Origin: Azospirillum halopraeferens DSM 3675
GTDB lineage: Bacteria; Pseudomonadota; Alphaproteobacteria; Azospirillales; Azospirillaceae
Assembly (NCBI RefSeq): GCF_000429625.1
Contig: NZ_AUCF01000014.1
Span: 114,244-178,243, forward strand
DNA: 64,000 nt
Direction: 5' to 3'
The position numbers and the translations under genes were made by a program. Below the pieces are notes generated by a model. The model saw nothing but the letters and a program-made list of their open reading frames with translations, was not told where the DNA came from and made no database searches. Positions 45,735 to 56,384 of this stretch are shown in pieces (positions within the stretch are counted from its first letter, which is position 1; each line of letters starts with the position of its first letter).

Positions 45735-46679
45735 TCACGGGGCGGGCGTGTCGACGAAGGGGGCGACGGTGGTCCGCCGGCCGATCATGAAGGCATCGGC
45801 CACCAGGCGCAGCGGTGCGAGGTCCACGTCCGAGCGGCCCCCGGCCAGCAGCGCGGCGAAGCGGGCGTAGATGCCGGCGTACTCGGCGTCGGGCTCGTCC
45901 AGCAGCACCGCGCCGTCCACCTCCAGGCGCCGCCCGCCGTCGCGGAGCAGCATCACCCCGGCGTCGGTTTCGGCGCGGATGTCCCAGATCTGCGTCCCCT
46001 CCCGCCGCCAGTCGAAGTCGGCGGTGATGTCGGCGCCGGTCTCGCTCGCGAAAGCCAGCCGCGCCGCGATCGGCGTCTCGCGATTCTCCGGCACCTCCAG
46101 CACGGCGGATTCGAGGCGGAGCGGGAAGGGCGCGATGGCCGTCAGGATCGACAGGGCGTTGATGCCGGGGTCGAACACGCCCAGCCCGCCGGCCTGCCAG
46201 ATCCATTCCTGCCCCGGATGCCAGCGCCGCACGTCCTCCTTCCAGGTGACGGCGACGCGCCGTACCGTGCGCCCGGCCAGCCACGCCGCGGCGCGCGGCA
46301 CCGCCGGGGCGAAGCGGGAATGCCAGGTGGCGAACAGGGTCACGCCGGCCGTGGCGGCGCGGTGCGTCAGGTCCTCCACCTCCGACAGGGTGGCGCCCGG
46401 CGGCTTCTCCAGCAGCACGTGGCGGCCGGCGGCGATGGCGCGGGCCGCCAGGGCGTGGCGCACCTGCGGCGGCGTGCACAGGGCCACCGCCGTCACGTCC
46501 GGCCGCGCCACCAGCATCGCGTCCAGGTCGGTGTAGGCGGGCACGCCGTCGAAGAAGCCGTGGCGGCTGACCGTCGCCGCCAGCGTGAAGGCGGGATTGC
46601 CGGCGATGCTCGGGCGGTGCTGGTCGCGGGCGATCTTGCCCACGCCGACGATCGCGATCCTGTGGGGCTCGGAGGGCAT
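45735..46679 (-). CDS. L-arabinose/D-galactose 1-dehydrogenase (Gfo/Idh/MocA family)
   Basis: A 314-residue dehydrogenase with Rossmann motif AIVGVGKIARDQH, catalytic lysine in LLEKPPGATL and sugar-binding segment KEDVRRWHPGQEWIW followed by GGLGVFDPGINALS. This closely follows the Azospirillum brasilense enzyme that oxidises L-arabinose (and D-galactose) to the lactone, using NAD(P). It is the final gene of the leftward sugar operon, 11 bp past the dehydratase. An SMP-30 lactonase at 62171-63061 could hydrolyse its product. Confidence 0.8.
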   Translation of the reverse strand: MPSEPHRIAIVGVGKIARDQHRPSIAGNPAFTLAATVSRHGFFDGVPAYTDLDAMLVARPDVTAVALCTPPQVRHALAARAIAAGRHVLLEKPPGATLSEVEDLTHRAATAGVTLFATWHSRFAPAVPRAAAWLAGRTVRRVAVTWKEDVRRWHPGQEWIWQAGGLGVFDPGINALSILTAIAPFPLRLESAVLEVPENRETPIAARLAFASETGADITADFDWRREGTQIWDIRAETDAGVMLLRDGGRRLEVDGAVLLDEPDAEYAGIYARFAALLAGGRSDVDLAPLRLVADAFMIGRRTTVAPFVDTPAP

Positions 46680-46690
46680 GGCAGGGTCCG

Positions 46691-48433
46691 TCAGTGGGAG
46701 TCGCGGCCGACGGCGCGGCCGCGGCAGCCTTTCAGGAAGTCGAAGTCGGCGCCCGTGTCGGCGCCTTCCACATGGCTGTGGAAGAGGCGGGCGTAGCCGC
46801 CGCCGGCCGGCGCGGCGGGCGGCCGCCAGTCCTCCAGCCGGCGGGCGATCTCGGCGTCCGGCACATCCAGGTGCAGGCGCCGCGCCGGCACGTCCAGCTC
46901 GATCATGTCGCCGCTGCGCACGATGGCCAGCGGGCCGCCGACCGCCGCCTCCGGGGCCGTGTGCAGCACCACGGTGCCGTAGGCGGTGCCGGACATGCGC
47001 GCGTCGGAGATGCGGACCATGTCCTTGACGCCCCGGCGCAGCACCTTGGGCGGCAGGCCCATGTTGCCGACCTCCGCCATGCCGGGATAGCCTTTGGGGC
47101 CGCAGTTCTTCAGCACCATGACGCAGGTCTCGTCGATGTCGAGGTCGGGATCGTTGATGCGCGCCTTGTAATCGTCGATGTCCTCGAACACCACGGCGCG
47201 GCCGCGGTGGCGCATCAACTCCGGCGTGGCGGCGGAGGGCTTGATCACCGCGCCGTTGGGGGCGAGGTTGCCGCGCAGCACGGCGATGCCGCCCTGCGGC
47301 GTCAGCGGCCGGTGCAGGGGGCGGATCACCTCCTCGTTCCGGTTCTGCGCGCCGGCCACCTCCTGCGCCATGGTGCCGCCCGACACGGTCAGCGCGTCGC
47401 CGTCCAGCAGCCCGGCGTCCAGCAGGGCCTTCAGCACCACCGGCAGGCCGCCGGCGTAGAAGAACTCCTCCATCAGGAAGCGGCCCGACGGCATCAGGTC
47501 GACGATGGTGGGGACGTCGCGGCCCAGCCGGTCCCAGTCGTCCAGCGTCAGCTCCACCCCGACGCGGCCGGCGATGGCCAGCAGGTGGACCACCGCGTTG
47601 GTCGAGCCGCCGACCGCGCCGTTGGTGCGGATCGCGTTGGCGAAGGCGGCCGGCGTCAGCACGTCCGACGGCTTCAGGTCGTCCTTCACCATGTCGACGA
47701 TGCGCCGCCCGGCCAACTGGGCCAGCACCCGGCGGCGGCTGTCCACCGCGGGGATGGCGGCGTTGCCCGACAGGGCCATCCCCAGCGCCTCGGCCATCGA
47801 CGCCATGCTCGACGCCGTGCCCATGGTGTTGCAGCTTCCGGGGGAGCGGGACATGGACTGCTCCGCCTCCAGGAAGTCGGCGGTGGTCAACTCGCCGGAC
47901 TTCACCATCTCGCTCATCTGCCACAGCGCGGTGCCGGAGCCGACGTCGGTGTTGCGCCACTTGCCGTTCAGCATCGGCCCGCCGCTGACGACGATGGCCG
48001 GCAGGTCGACGCTGCACGCCCCCATCAGCAGCGCCGGCGTGGTCTTGTCGCATCCCACCATCAGGACGACGCCGTCGACGGGGTTGGCGCGCAGCGCCTC
48101 CTCCACATCCATGGCGCAGAGGTTGCGGTACATCATCGCCGTGGGGCGCAGCGAGCTTTCGCCGGGCGAGAACACCGGGAACTCCAGGGGCAGCCCGCCC
48201 GCCTCCCAGACGCCGCGCTTCACCCGCTCCGCCAGGTCGCGGAGGTGGGCGTTGCAGGGGGTCAGCTCTGACCAGGTGTTGCAGATGCCGATGACCGGCC
48301 GGCCGTCGAACAGGTCGGCGGGCAGCCCCTGGTTCTTCATCCAGGAGCGGTGATAGATGTTGTCCCGGCTGGTGCCGCCGAACCATTCGGCCGAGCGCAG
48401 CCGGCGCGGCCAGTCCGCCTTCCTGAACGTCAT
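46691..48433 (-). CDS. Sugar-acid dehydratase of the IlvD/Edd family (L-arabinonate dehydratase type)
   Basis: A 580-residue dehydratase. Cysteines of the iron-sulfur site are in CNTWSELTPCN, MVGCDKTTPA and RSPGSCNTMGTA, and the active-site region includes GTNGAVGGSTNAV-like RTNGAVGGSTNAVVH. In this subgroup the enzymes convert L-arabinonate (also D-galactonate or D-fuconate) to the 2-keto-3-deoxy acid using a [2Fe-2S] cluster. It lies between the semialdehyde dehydrogenase and the sugar dehydrogenase with 12- and 11-bp gaps. Confidence 0.85.
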   Translation of the reverse strand: MTFRKADWPRRLRSAEWFGGTSRDNIYHRSWMKNQGLPADLFDGRPVIGICNTWSELTPCNAHLRDLAERVKRGVWEAGGLPLEFPVFSPGESSLRPTAMMYRNLCAMDVEEALRANPVDGVVLMVGCDKTTPALLMGACSVDLPAIVVSGGPMLNGKWRNTDVGSGTALWQMSEMVKSGELTTADFLEAEQSMSRSPGSCNTMGTASSMASMAEALGMALSGNAAIPAVDSRRRVLAQLAGRRIVDMVKDDLKPSDVLTPAAFANAIRTNGAVGGSTNAVVHLLAIAGRVGVELTLDDWDRLGRDVPTIVDLMPSGRFLMEEFFYAGGLPVVLKALLDAGLLDGDALTVSGGTMAQEVAGAQNRNEEVIRPLHRPLTPQGGIAVLRGNLAPNGAVIKPSAATPELMRHRGRAVVFEDIDDYKARINDPDLDIDETCVMVLKNCGPKGYPGMAEVGNMGLPPKVLRRGVKDMVRISDARMSGTAYGTVVLHTAPEAAVGGPLAIVRSGDMIELDVPARRLHLDVPDAEIARRLEDWRPPAAPAGGGYARLFHSHVEGADTGADFDFLKGCRGRAVGRDSH

Positions 48434-48445
48434 GATGCCGTTTCC

Positions 48446-49879
48446 TTACGCAGCGAGATACGCCGTCTTCACGGTGGTGAAGAACTCTGCGGCGTAGCGG
48501 CCCTGTTCGCGCGGGCCGTAGCTGGACCCCTTGCAGCCGCCGAAGGGGACGTGGAAGTCGACGCCGGCGGTGGGCAGGTTGACCATCACCATCCCCGCCC
48601 GGGCGTTGCGCCGGAAATGGGTGGCGTGCTTCAGGGCGGTGGTGCAGATGCCCGCCGACAGGCCGAAGGGGGTGTCGTTGGCCACGGCCAGCGCCTCGTC
48701 GTAGTCGCGCACCCGGATCACCGCGGCGACGGGGCCGAAGATCTCCTCCCGGCAGATGCGCATGGTGTTGCTGCATTCGGTGAACAGCGCCGGTTGCAGG
48801 TAGAAGCCGGGGGTGGCGCGGTCCAGCCGCTCGCCGCCGAAGGCCAGGTGCGCCCCCTCCTGCCGGCCCAGATCGATGTAGGACAGGTCGCCGGCAAGCT
48901 GGCGCTCGTCCACCACCGGGCCGATGTGCGTGCCCTCCTTCAGGGCGTGATCGACGGTGAGGCCGCGCAGCCGCTCCACCACCGCCGCCACGAAGGCGTC
49001 GTGGATGCCCGCGGTGACGATCAGGCGCGACGACGCGGTGCAGCGCTGGCCGGTGGAATAGAAGGCGCCGTTGACCGCGCACTCCACCGCCGTCTCCAGG
49101 TCGGCGTCGTCCAGCACCACCAGCGGGTTCTTGCCGCCCATCTCCAGTTGCATCTTGCGCATGTGCTGCGCGCAGGCCGCCGCCGCCCGCCGGCCGGTGG
49201 GGACCGACCCGGTGAAGGTCAGCGCGTCCACGTCCGGGCTGTCCAGCAGCACCTGGCCGACCTCGGCCCCCGTGCCCATCACCAGGTTGAGGACGCCGTC
49301 GGGCAGGCCGGCGCGGTGCAGGATGTCGACCAGGGCCCAGGCGGAGCCCGGCACCAGCTCCGCCGGCTTGAACACCACCGTGTTGCCGTAGCACAGGGCC
49401 GGCGCCAGCTTCCAGGCGGGGATGGCGATGGGGAAGTTCCACGGGGTGATGACGCCGACGACGCCCACCGGCTCGCGCGTCACCGCCACCTCGACGCCGG
49501 GCCGCACCGAGGGCACCAGATCGCCGGTCAGGCGCAGCGCCTCGCCGGCGAAGAACTCCATGATCTGGGACGCGCGCAGCGCCTCGCCGATGCCTTCGGC
49601 GCGGGTCTTGCCCTCCTCGCGGGCCAGCAGGGTTCCCAGCTCGTCCTTGCGCGCGGCGATCTCGGCCGCCGCGGTCTTGAGGATGGTGTGGCGCTGCATC
49701 GGCCCCGAGCGCGACCAGGCGGGAAACGCCGCCCGTGCCGCGGCGCAGGCGGCGCGGGCGTCGTCCGCCGTGGCGCGGGCGTACAGGCCGACCACGTCCG
49801 TAGTGTCGGACGGGTTGATGTTCGGCCGTCCGTCCTCGCCCGCCGGGGCGCCGCCGATCAGATTGCGATGGATGGTCAA
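48446..49879 (-). CDS. 2,5-dioxovalerate (alpha-ketoglutarate semialdehyde) dehydrogenase
   Basis: A 477-residue ALDH with TPWNFPIAIPAWK, MQLEMGGKNP and nucleophile Cys280 in TGQRCTASS. It matches the KGSADH group that oxidises 2-oxoglutarate semialdehyde in the non-phosphorylating L-arabinose pathway, feeding 2-oxoglutarate into the TCA cycle. The start is TTG 49879: AAGGAGAG lies a proper distance upstream and no ATG or GTG gives the family N-terminus (TIHRNLIGG). An 11-bp hairpin separates it from gguC. Confidence 0.85.
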   Translation of the reverse strand: MTIHRNLIGGAPAGEDGRPNINPSDTTDVVGLYARATADDARAACAAARAAFPAWSRSGPMQRHTILKTAAAEIAARKDELGTLLAREEGKTRAEGIGEALRASQIMEFFAGEALRLTGDLVPSVRPGVEVAVTREPVGVVGVITPWNFPIAIPAWKLAPALCYGNTVVFKPAELVPGSAWALVDILHRAGLPDGVLNLVMGTGAEVGQVLLDSPDVDALTFTGSVPTGRRAAAACAQHMRKMQLEMGGKNPLVVLDDADLETAVECAVNGAFYSTGQRCTASSRLIVTAGIHDAFVAAVVERLRGLTVDHALKEGTHIGPVVDERQLAGDLSYIDLGRQEGAHLAFGGERLDRATPGFYLQPALFTECSNTMRICREEIFGPVAAVIRVRDYDEALAVANDTPFGLSAGICTTALKHATHFRRNARAGMVMVNLPTAGVDFHVPFGGCKGSSYGPREQGRYAAEFFTTVKTAYLAA

Positions 49880-49927
49880 CGGGATGCTCTCCTTCCAATG
49901 CGTCGTCGCGTCGGGCTCCCGCCCGAT

Positions 49928-49952
49928 CCTCCCCCGCCGGGGGCGGGGGAGG
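49928..49952 (-). terminator. Intra-operon GC hairpin before the semialdehyde dehydrogenase
   Basis: CCTCCCCCGCC and its complement form an 11-bp stem with a GGG loop. Lying between transporter and catabolic genes on one strand, it probably lowers or stabilises part of the message. Confidence 0.45.
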
Positions 49953-49964
49953 GCCACGATCGTT

Positions 49965-50963
49965 CTACAGCACCCTGACCGCCACCGCCCTGCCGTCCGG
50001 TGCCGGCTCGCCGACCAGGGGGTTGCGCAGGGGCAGGCCGAAGGCGGCCACCTCGATCTCGAAGACGTCGCCGGGCTCGGCGCGCATCCCGTCGGCAAAC
50101 GAGATGGTGGCGGTGCCGAACATGTGGACGTGGACGTCGCCGGGCTGCCGGAACAGCGCGTACTTGAAGTGATGGTGCTCCAGGTTGGCGATGGTGTGGG
50201 ACATGTTGGCCTCGCCCGACAGGAAGGGCTTTTCCCACACGGTGCGGCCGCCGCGGCGGATGCGCGAGGTGCCGCGCAGGTCGGCGGGCAGCGGGCCCAC
50301 CAGGATCTCCGGCCCGAAAGAGCAGGGGCGCAGCTTGGAGTGGGCAAGGTACAGGTAGTTCCGCCGCTCCAGCACATGGTCGGAGAACTCGTTGGCCAGC
50401 GCGAAGCCGATGCGCGCCGGCGTGCCGTCATCGGCCACCACGTAGACGCCGGCGATCTCCGGCTCCTCGCCGCCGTCCTCGGCGAAGCCCGGCGACACCA
50501 GCGGCGCGCCGGGGGCCGCGACGGCGAAGCCGTTGCCCTTGTAGAACCATTCGGGCTGGACGCCGATCCGGCCGGGGGCGGGCTTGCCGCCGTCCAGCCC
50601 CATGCGGAACATGCGCATGGAGTCGGAGATCGTCTCTTCCGCGTCCGCCGCCGCCTGGTGCATGGCGTCGCGCGCCGCCGCCGACCCCAGGTGGGTCAGG
50701 CCGGTGCCGGTCAGGTGCAGGTGGGCGGGGTCGGGGTGGGTGACGGGGGGGAGCATGCGCTCCTCCTCGCCGGCGCGGGCGAGGTCCACCGCCTCGTCGA
50801 AGCCGCAGGCACCGATGCGGTCGGCCAGGGTGGTTCCGGCCCGCACGGCCTCCAGGGCCAGGGTGTAGACGCTGTCGGCGCCGCGGACGAGGTAGGCTTC
50901 GTGGCCGTCGCGGGCCACCACGCGGGTGCGGCCGTCGCGGTCGCGGATCTGCGAAACGAACAT
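49965..50963 (-). CDS. gguC: GguC-like fumarylacetoacetate-hydrolase-family protein (AraD1 type)
   Basis: A 332-residue FAH-fold protein: GKPAPGRIGVQPEWFYKGNG, GFALANEFSDHVLERRNYLY and GPEILVGPLP supply the metal site and lid. In Agrobacterium gguC lies beside gguAB and chvE, as here. Its reaction has not been firmly shown, but FAH enzymes act on 2-keto-3-deoxy acids, and this operon has no DapA-type 2-keto-3-deoxy-arabinonate dehydratase, so it is the natural candidate for that step. It lies 12 bp past gguB. Confidence 0.8.
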   Translation of the reverse strand: MFVSQIRDRDGRTRVVARDGHEAYLVRGADSVYTLALEAVRAGTTLADRIGACGFDEAVDLARAGEEERMLPPVTHPDPAHLHLTGTGLTHLGSAAARDAMHQAAADAEETISDSMRMFRMGLDGGKPAPGRIGVQPEWFYKGNGFAVAAPGAPLVSPGFAEDGGEEPEIAGVYVVADDGTPARIGFALANEFSDHVLERRNYLYLAHSKLRPCSFGPEILVGPLPADLRGTSRIRRGGRTVWEKPFLSGEANMSHTIANLEHHHFKYALFRQPGDVHVHMFGTATISFADGMRAEPGDVFEIEVAAFGLPLRNPLVGEPAPDGRAVAVRVL

Positions 50964-50975
50964 GGCGTGCGCCTT

Positions 50976-52178
50976 TCAGTCGCGGGACTTGTTGGTGACG
51001 TCGAAGATGACGGCGGCGAGCAGCACCAGACCCTTGATGAGCTGCTGCCAGTCGATGCCGATGCCGAGGATGGACATGCCGTTGTTGGTCACGCCCATGA
51101 TGAAGGCGCCGACCACGGCCCCCATGATGGTGCCGACCCCGCCGCTCATGGATGCCCCGCCGATGAAGACGGCGGCGATCACGTCCAGCTCGAAGCCGAG
51201 GCCGGCCTTGGGCGTGGCGGTGTTCAGGCGGGCGGCGAACACCAGCCCGGCCAGCGCGGCCAGGAAGCCCATGTTGACGAAGGTGAGGAAGGTCAGCCGC
51301 TCCGTCGGGATGCCGGACAGGCGCGCCGCCTTCTCGTTGCCGCCGATGGCGTAGATGCGCCGGCCGATGGTGGTCCGCCCGGTGACGAAGCTGTAGACGG
51401 CGATCAGCAGCGCCATGACGATCAGCACGTTGGGCAGGCCGCGGTACTCCGCCATCAGCCAGGCGAGATAGACGATCGCCGCGGCGATCAGCCCGTGCTT
51501 GAGCGCGAAGACCGCGACCGGCTCGTCGGCGGTGCCGTGCCGGCGGTCGCGGGCGCGGCCGCGCAGGGCCATCACCACCATCGCCGCCGCCAGCCCCGCC
51601 CCGACCAGCAGGCACAGGAGGTTGAACCCCTCCACGCCGGGAATGTCGGGCACGAAGCCGGAGCTGAGCAGCCGGAACCCCTCGGGGAACGGCCCCAGCG
51701 ACTGGCCCTGCAGCAGGGCCAGCGACAGGCCCTTGAACACCAGCATGCCCGCCAGGGTGACGATGAAGGAGGGAATGCGGAAATAGGCGATCCAGTACCC
51801 CTGGGCGGCGCCGATCAGGCAGCCCGTCAGCAGGCAGATGGCGCCGGCGATGATGAAGTGGACGCCGAACTGCACCATCAGCACCGCTGCCAGAGCGCCG
51901 ATGAACCCCATGACCGACCCGACGGACAGGTCGATGTGGCCGGACACCACCACCAGCAGCATGCCCAGCGCCATGATGATGATGTAGCTGTTCTGCAGGA
52001 CCAGGTTGGTCAGGTTGATCGGCCGCAGCAGGATGCCGTCGGTGACCACCTGGAAGAACGCCATGATCGCGACCAGCGCGATCAGGATGCTGTATTCGCG
52101 CAGGTGCCCGTGGATGAACCCGAGGTACGCGGCGGCCCGCGGGCGAGCGGGGATCCGGCTGTCCTGAACCGAGGTCAT
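50976..52178 (-). CDS. gguB: Sugar ABC transporter permease GguB
   Basis: A 400-residue permease of the xylose/ribose (XylH/RbsC) family with about ten helices. Recognition segments include VSGHIDLSVGSVMGFIGALAA (split as SGHIDLSVGSVMGF), IPSFIVTLAGMLVFKGLSLA and AVFIGGASMSGGVGTIMGAVVG. It follows gguA with a four-base gap. Confidence 0.9.
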   Translation of the reverse strand: MTSVQDSRIPARPRAAAYLGFIHGHLREYSILIALVAIMAFFQVVTDGILLRPINLTNLVLQNSYIIIMALGMLLVVVSGHIDLSVGSVMGFIGALAAVLMVQFGVHFIIAGAICLLTGCLIGAAQGYWIAYFRIPSFIVTLAGMLVFKGLSLALLQGQSLGPFPEGFRLLSSGFVPDIPGVEGFNLLCLLVGAGLAAAMVVMALRGRARDRRHGTADEPVAVFALKHGLIAAAIVYLAWLMAEYRGLPNVLIVMALLIAVYSFVTGRTTIGRRIYAIGGNEKAARLSGIPTERLTFLTFVNMGFLAALAGLVFAARLNTATPKAGLGFELDVIAAVFIGGASMSGGVGTIMGAVVGAFIMGVTNNGMSILGIGIDWQQLIKGLVLLAAVIFDVTNKSRD

Positions 52179-52182
52179 GGGG

Positions 52183-53709
<1,527 letters not shown>

Positions 53710-53754
53710 GGTCCGGGCTCCGGGGGGTTGGGTGGGAGTGGTTGCGCCGGGGCT

Positions 53755-53801
53755 CCCGCCCGACCCACCCCCCATCGTCGACGGGGAGAGGGTCGGGCGG
53801 G
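53755..53801 (-). terminator. Intra-operon hairpin between chvE and gguA
   Basis: CCCGCCCGACCC (53755-53766) pairs with GGGTCGGGCGGG (53790-53801); an inner CCCC/GGGG pair lengthens it. It likely produces excess binding protein relative to transporter. Confidence 0.5.
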
Positions 53802-53821
53802 GCCCGATGCGACTCCCGAAC

Positions 53822-54889
53822 TCACGGCCGGATCTGTTCCACCGTGTAATAGCCGCTGCCGACCAGCACCTTCTCCCAGTTGGAGGCGTCGACCGGGATC
53901 GGCTTCAACAGATAGGAGGGCACGACCTTGACGCCGTTGTCGTAGGTCGTGGTGTCGTTGACCTCCGGCGTGCCGCCCTTCAGCAGGGCGTCGACCATGC
54001 CGACGGTGACCCTGGCGAGTTCGCGCGTGTCCTTGAAGACGGTGGAGTGCTGCTCGCCCGCGAGGATGGATTTCACCGACGGCAGCTCGGCGTCCTGGCC
54101 GGTGATGATGGGCATCGCCAGGTTGCCGGAGCCGTAGCCGACGCCCTTGACCGATGACAGGATGCCGATGGACAGGCCGTCGTAGGGCGACAGCACCCCG
54201 TGCAGCCGGCGGCCGCCGCCGTAGTGGGCGCTCAGCAGATTGTCCATGCGCGCCTGGGCGACCGAGCCGTCCCAGCGCAGCGTGCCCACCTTGTCCATGC
54301 CCGCCTGGCCCGAGGGGATCACCACCTCGCCCGCGTCGATGAGCGGCTGGAGCACCGACATGGCGCCGTTGTAGAAGAAATAGGCGTTGTTGTCGTCGGG
54401 CGAGCCGCCGAAGAGTTCCACGTTGTAGGGGCCGGGGCCGCGCCCGCGCAGGCCCTGCACCAGCGATTCCGCCTGCTGCACGCCGACCTGGAAATTGTCG
54501 AAGGTGGCGTAGTAGTCGACGTTGGCGCTGCCGCGGATCAGCCGGTCGTAGGCGATGACCTTGATGCCGCTGTCGGCCGCGGTTTGCAGCGCCTGCGACA
54601 GGGTGGTGCCGTCGATGGCGGCGATGACCAGCACGTTGACGCCCTTGACGATCATGTTCTCGATCTGGGCGAGCTGGTTGGGGATGTCGTCCTCGGCGTA
54701 TTGCAGGTCGGTGGTGTAGCCGGCGTCCCGGAAATACCGCACCATGTTCCCGCCGTCGGCGATCCAGCGGGCCGAGGACTTGGTGGGCATGGCGATTCCC
54801 ACATAGCCCTTGTCCGCCGCACCGGCCGTGCCGGCCAGCAGGACGGAGGTCATGGCCAGAGCGGCCAGGACGGTCTTGGCGATCTTCAC
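53822..54889 (-). CDS. chvE: Multiple-sugar-binding protein ChvE (SbpA-like)
   Basis: A 355-residue periplasmic sugar receptor with signal peptide ([20 protein letters not shown]) and mature start [20 protein letters not shown], plus [15 protein letters not shown] and [10 protein letters not shown]. ChvE binds L-arabinose, D-galactose, glucose and xylose, feeds GguAB and in Agrobacterium also signals to the VirA kinase; its Azospirillum homologue SbpA mediates sugar chemotaxis. It is first in the leftward operon and divergent from gbpR. Confidence 0.9.
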   Translation of the reverse strand: MKIAKTVLAALAMTSVLLAGTAGAADKGYVGIAMPTKSSARWIADGGNMVRYFRDAGYTTDLQYAEDDIPNQLAQIENMIVKGVNVLVIAAIDGTTLSQALQTAADSGIKVIAYDRLIRGSANVDYYATFDNFQVGVQQAESLVQGLRGRGPGPYNVELFGGSPDDNNAYFFYNGAMSVLQPLIDAGEVVIPSGQAGMDKVGTLRWDGSVAQARMDNLLSAHYGGGRRLHGVLSPYDGLSIGILSSVKGVGYGSGNLAMPIITGQDAELPSVKSILAGEQHSTVFKDTRELARVTVGMVDALLKGGTPEVNDTTTYDNGVKVVPSYLLKPIPVDASNWEKVLVGSGYYTVEQIRP

Positions 54890-54988
54890 GTGCTCCTCCC
54901 TGTCGGATGGGGACGCCGTTCGGCCGGCGGTCCGTTCATTCCGACGGGCAGGATCGATCCTTGCCTTATGCGGGTCAAATCAGTAGAT

Positions 54989-55019
54989 CTGACGATCCCA
55001 TATCTGAATTGTTATAACA
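54989..55019 (+). promoter_or_regulatory. Putative gbpR promoter and GbpR site
   Basis: CTGACG (54989-54994) and TTATAA (55012-55017) are 17 bases apart. TTATAA lies within a ten-base palindrome TGTTATAACA (55010-55019). The gap is AT-rich relative to the surroundings. The leftward chvE promoter was not resolved. Confidence 0.4.
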
Positions 55020-55037
55020 GTAAGCGATGAGGCCGCC

Positions 55038-56015
55038 GTGGACGACGCCGCCGACAGCCGTTTCCTGCGCCGCGGCCTGAAGATCAGCCATCTGCGCCTG
55101 CTCCGCGCGCTGGCCCGCACCGGCCAGATGAGCGCCGCCGCCGACGCGCTGGGCGTGTCGCAGCCGGCGGCGTCGCGGCTGGCGGCGGAAGCCGAGCGGA
55201 TCGCCGGGGCCAAGCTGTACGAGCGGACCAGCCGCGGCATCGTGCTGACCGTGTGCGGCGAGGCGCTGGCCCGGCGCGTCCACCACATCCTGGACGCGAT
55301 CGGCCAGGCGGAGCGCGAGCTGGCGGAGATCGCCGCCGGCGCCGGCGGCACGGTCAACGTGGGCGCGGTGACCGGGCCGGCGGTGGAGCACATGCTGCCG
55401 GCCATCCGCGCCGCGCGCGTCGCCCATCCCGCCATCGCCGTGAACATGGAGGTGGCGACCAGCGACGTGCTGGCCGGCAAGCTGCTGGACGGCAGCCTCG
55501 ACTTCGCCCTGGCGCGCCGCCCGCGCCACCTCAGCCCCGCCCTGTTCCGCGAGCGCGTGCTGGCGCCCGAGCCGGTGCGCCTGATCGTCCGCTCCGGCCA
55601 CCCGCTGCTGCGCCGGCCCGTGCTGAGGCTGGCCGACACGGTCGACTACGACTGGGTTCTGCCGCTGGAGGGGACGCTGCTGCGCACCACGCTGGAGGCG
55701 GAGCTGGTGGCCCGCGGCATCCCGCTGCCGGGGAAGGTGCTCAACACCTCGTCGATCCTGCTGACGCTGGTGATGGTCAACCAGACCAACGCGGTGGCCC
55801 CGATGGCCGCCCCGGTGGCCGCCTTCTTCTCCGCCTTCGGCGCCCCGGCCGCCCCGGTTTGCATCCTGCCGCTGGAGGAACGCCCGGAGGTGGAGCCCTA
55901 CGCCCTGCTGCTCGCCGCCGGCCGAACCCTCACCCCGGCCGCCCGCACCCTGTACGACCTGGTGTCACGGCCGCTGGACGCGCGGGAGGCGGGGTCGGGG
56001 AGTGCCGCCGGGTGA
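55038..56015 (+). CDS. gbpR: LysR-family regulator GbpR
   Basis: A 325-residue LysR protein: HTH LLRALARTGQMSAAADALGV, SQPAASRLAAEAERIAGA, then an effector domain. Its divergent position next to chvE matches gbpR of Agrobacterium and Azospirillum, which activates chvE/sbpA in response to arabinose or galactose. Start is GTG 55038, after GAGG. It probably controls the leftward operon. Confidence 0.85.
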   Translation: MDDAADSRFLRRGLKISHLRLLRALARTGQMSAAADALGVSQPAASRLAAEAERIAGAKLYERTSRGIVLTVCGEALARRVHHILDAIGQAERELAEIAAGAGGTVNVGAVTGPAVEHMLPAIRAARVAHPAIAVNMEVATSDVLAGKLLDGSLDFALARRPRHLSPALFRERVLAPEPVRLIVRSGHPLLRRPVLRLADTVDYDWVLPLEGTLLRTTLEAELVARGIPLPGKVLNTSSILLTLVMVNQTNAVAPMAAPVAAFFSAFGAPAAPVCILPLEERPEVEPYALLLAAGRTLTPAARTLYDLVSRPLDAREAGSGSAAG

Positions 56016-56033
56016 CGCGTGCGCACCGGTGGC

Positions 56034-56384
56034 CTAAAGGGCAATGGCCGTCCTGATCTCGTCATAGTCGGCGCGCACGCCGTCGGCGGTTCGTTCGATG
56101 AGGCCGGCGGCGGCCAGCACGTCCACGTCCTCCCGCACCCGTTTGTAGTCGCGGCCGAGGGCGCGTGCGAGGTCGGCGACGGTGGCTGCGGGATGCCGGT
56201 GGACGTGGCGCAGCAACTCCACCCGCTTGGGCGACAGCACTGCTGCCAGCCCTGCCCAGCTCTCGAACGTGACATGGGTTTCCGACTCGACGTCCTCGCC
56301 GCGCTCCGCGCGCTCCCGGGCGTCGATGAACCGCTGAGCCGCCTTGCCGACATCCTCGCCCGCATGCAGTGTGAGCTTGCTCAT
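56034..56384 (-). CDS. TumA-like antitoxin / HTH DNA-binding protein
   Basis: A 116-residue protein: N-terminal partner-binding segment with HVTFESWAGLAAVL, then a winged helix (KRVELLRHVHRHPAATVADLAR in parts, ALGRDYKRVREDVDVLAAAGL). It matches the antitoxin family found with TumE toxins. Its ATG overlaps the last codons of the decayed toxin, as in intact systems. With the toxin broken it is an orphan; it may still repress its own promoter. It converges on gbpR with an 18-bp gap. Confidence 0.7.
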   Translation of the reverse strand: MSKLTLHAGEDVGKAAQRFIDARERAERGEDVESETHVTFESWAGLAAVLSPKRVELLRHVHRHPAATVADLARALGRDYKRVREDVDVLAAAGLIERTADGVRADYDEIRTAIAL

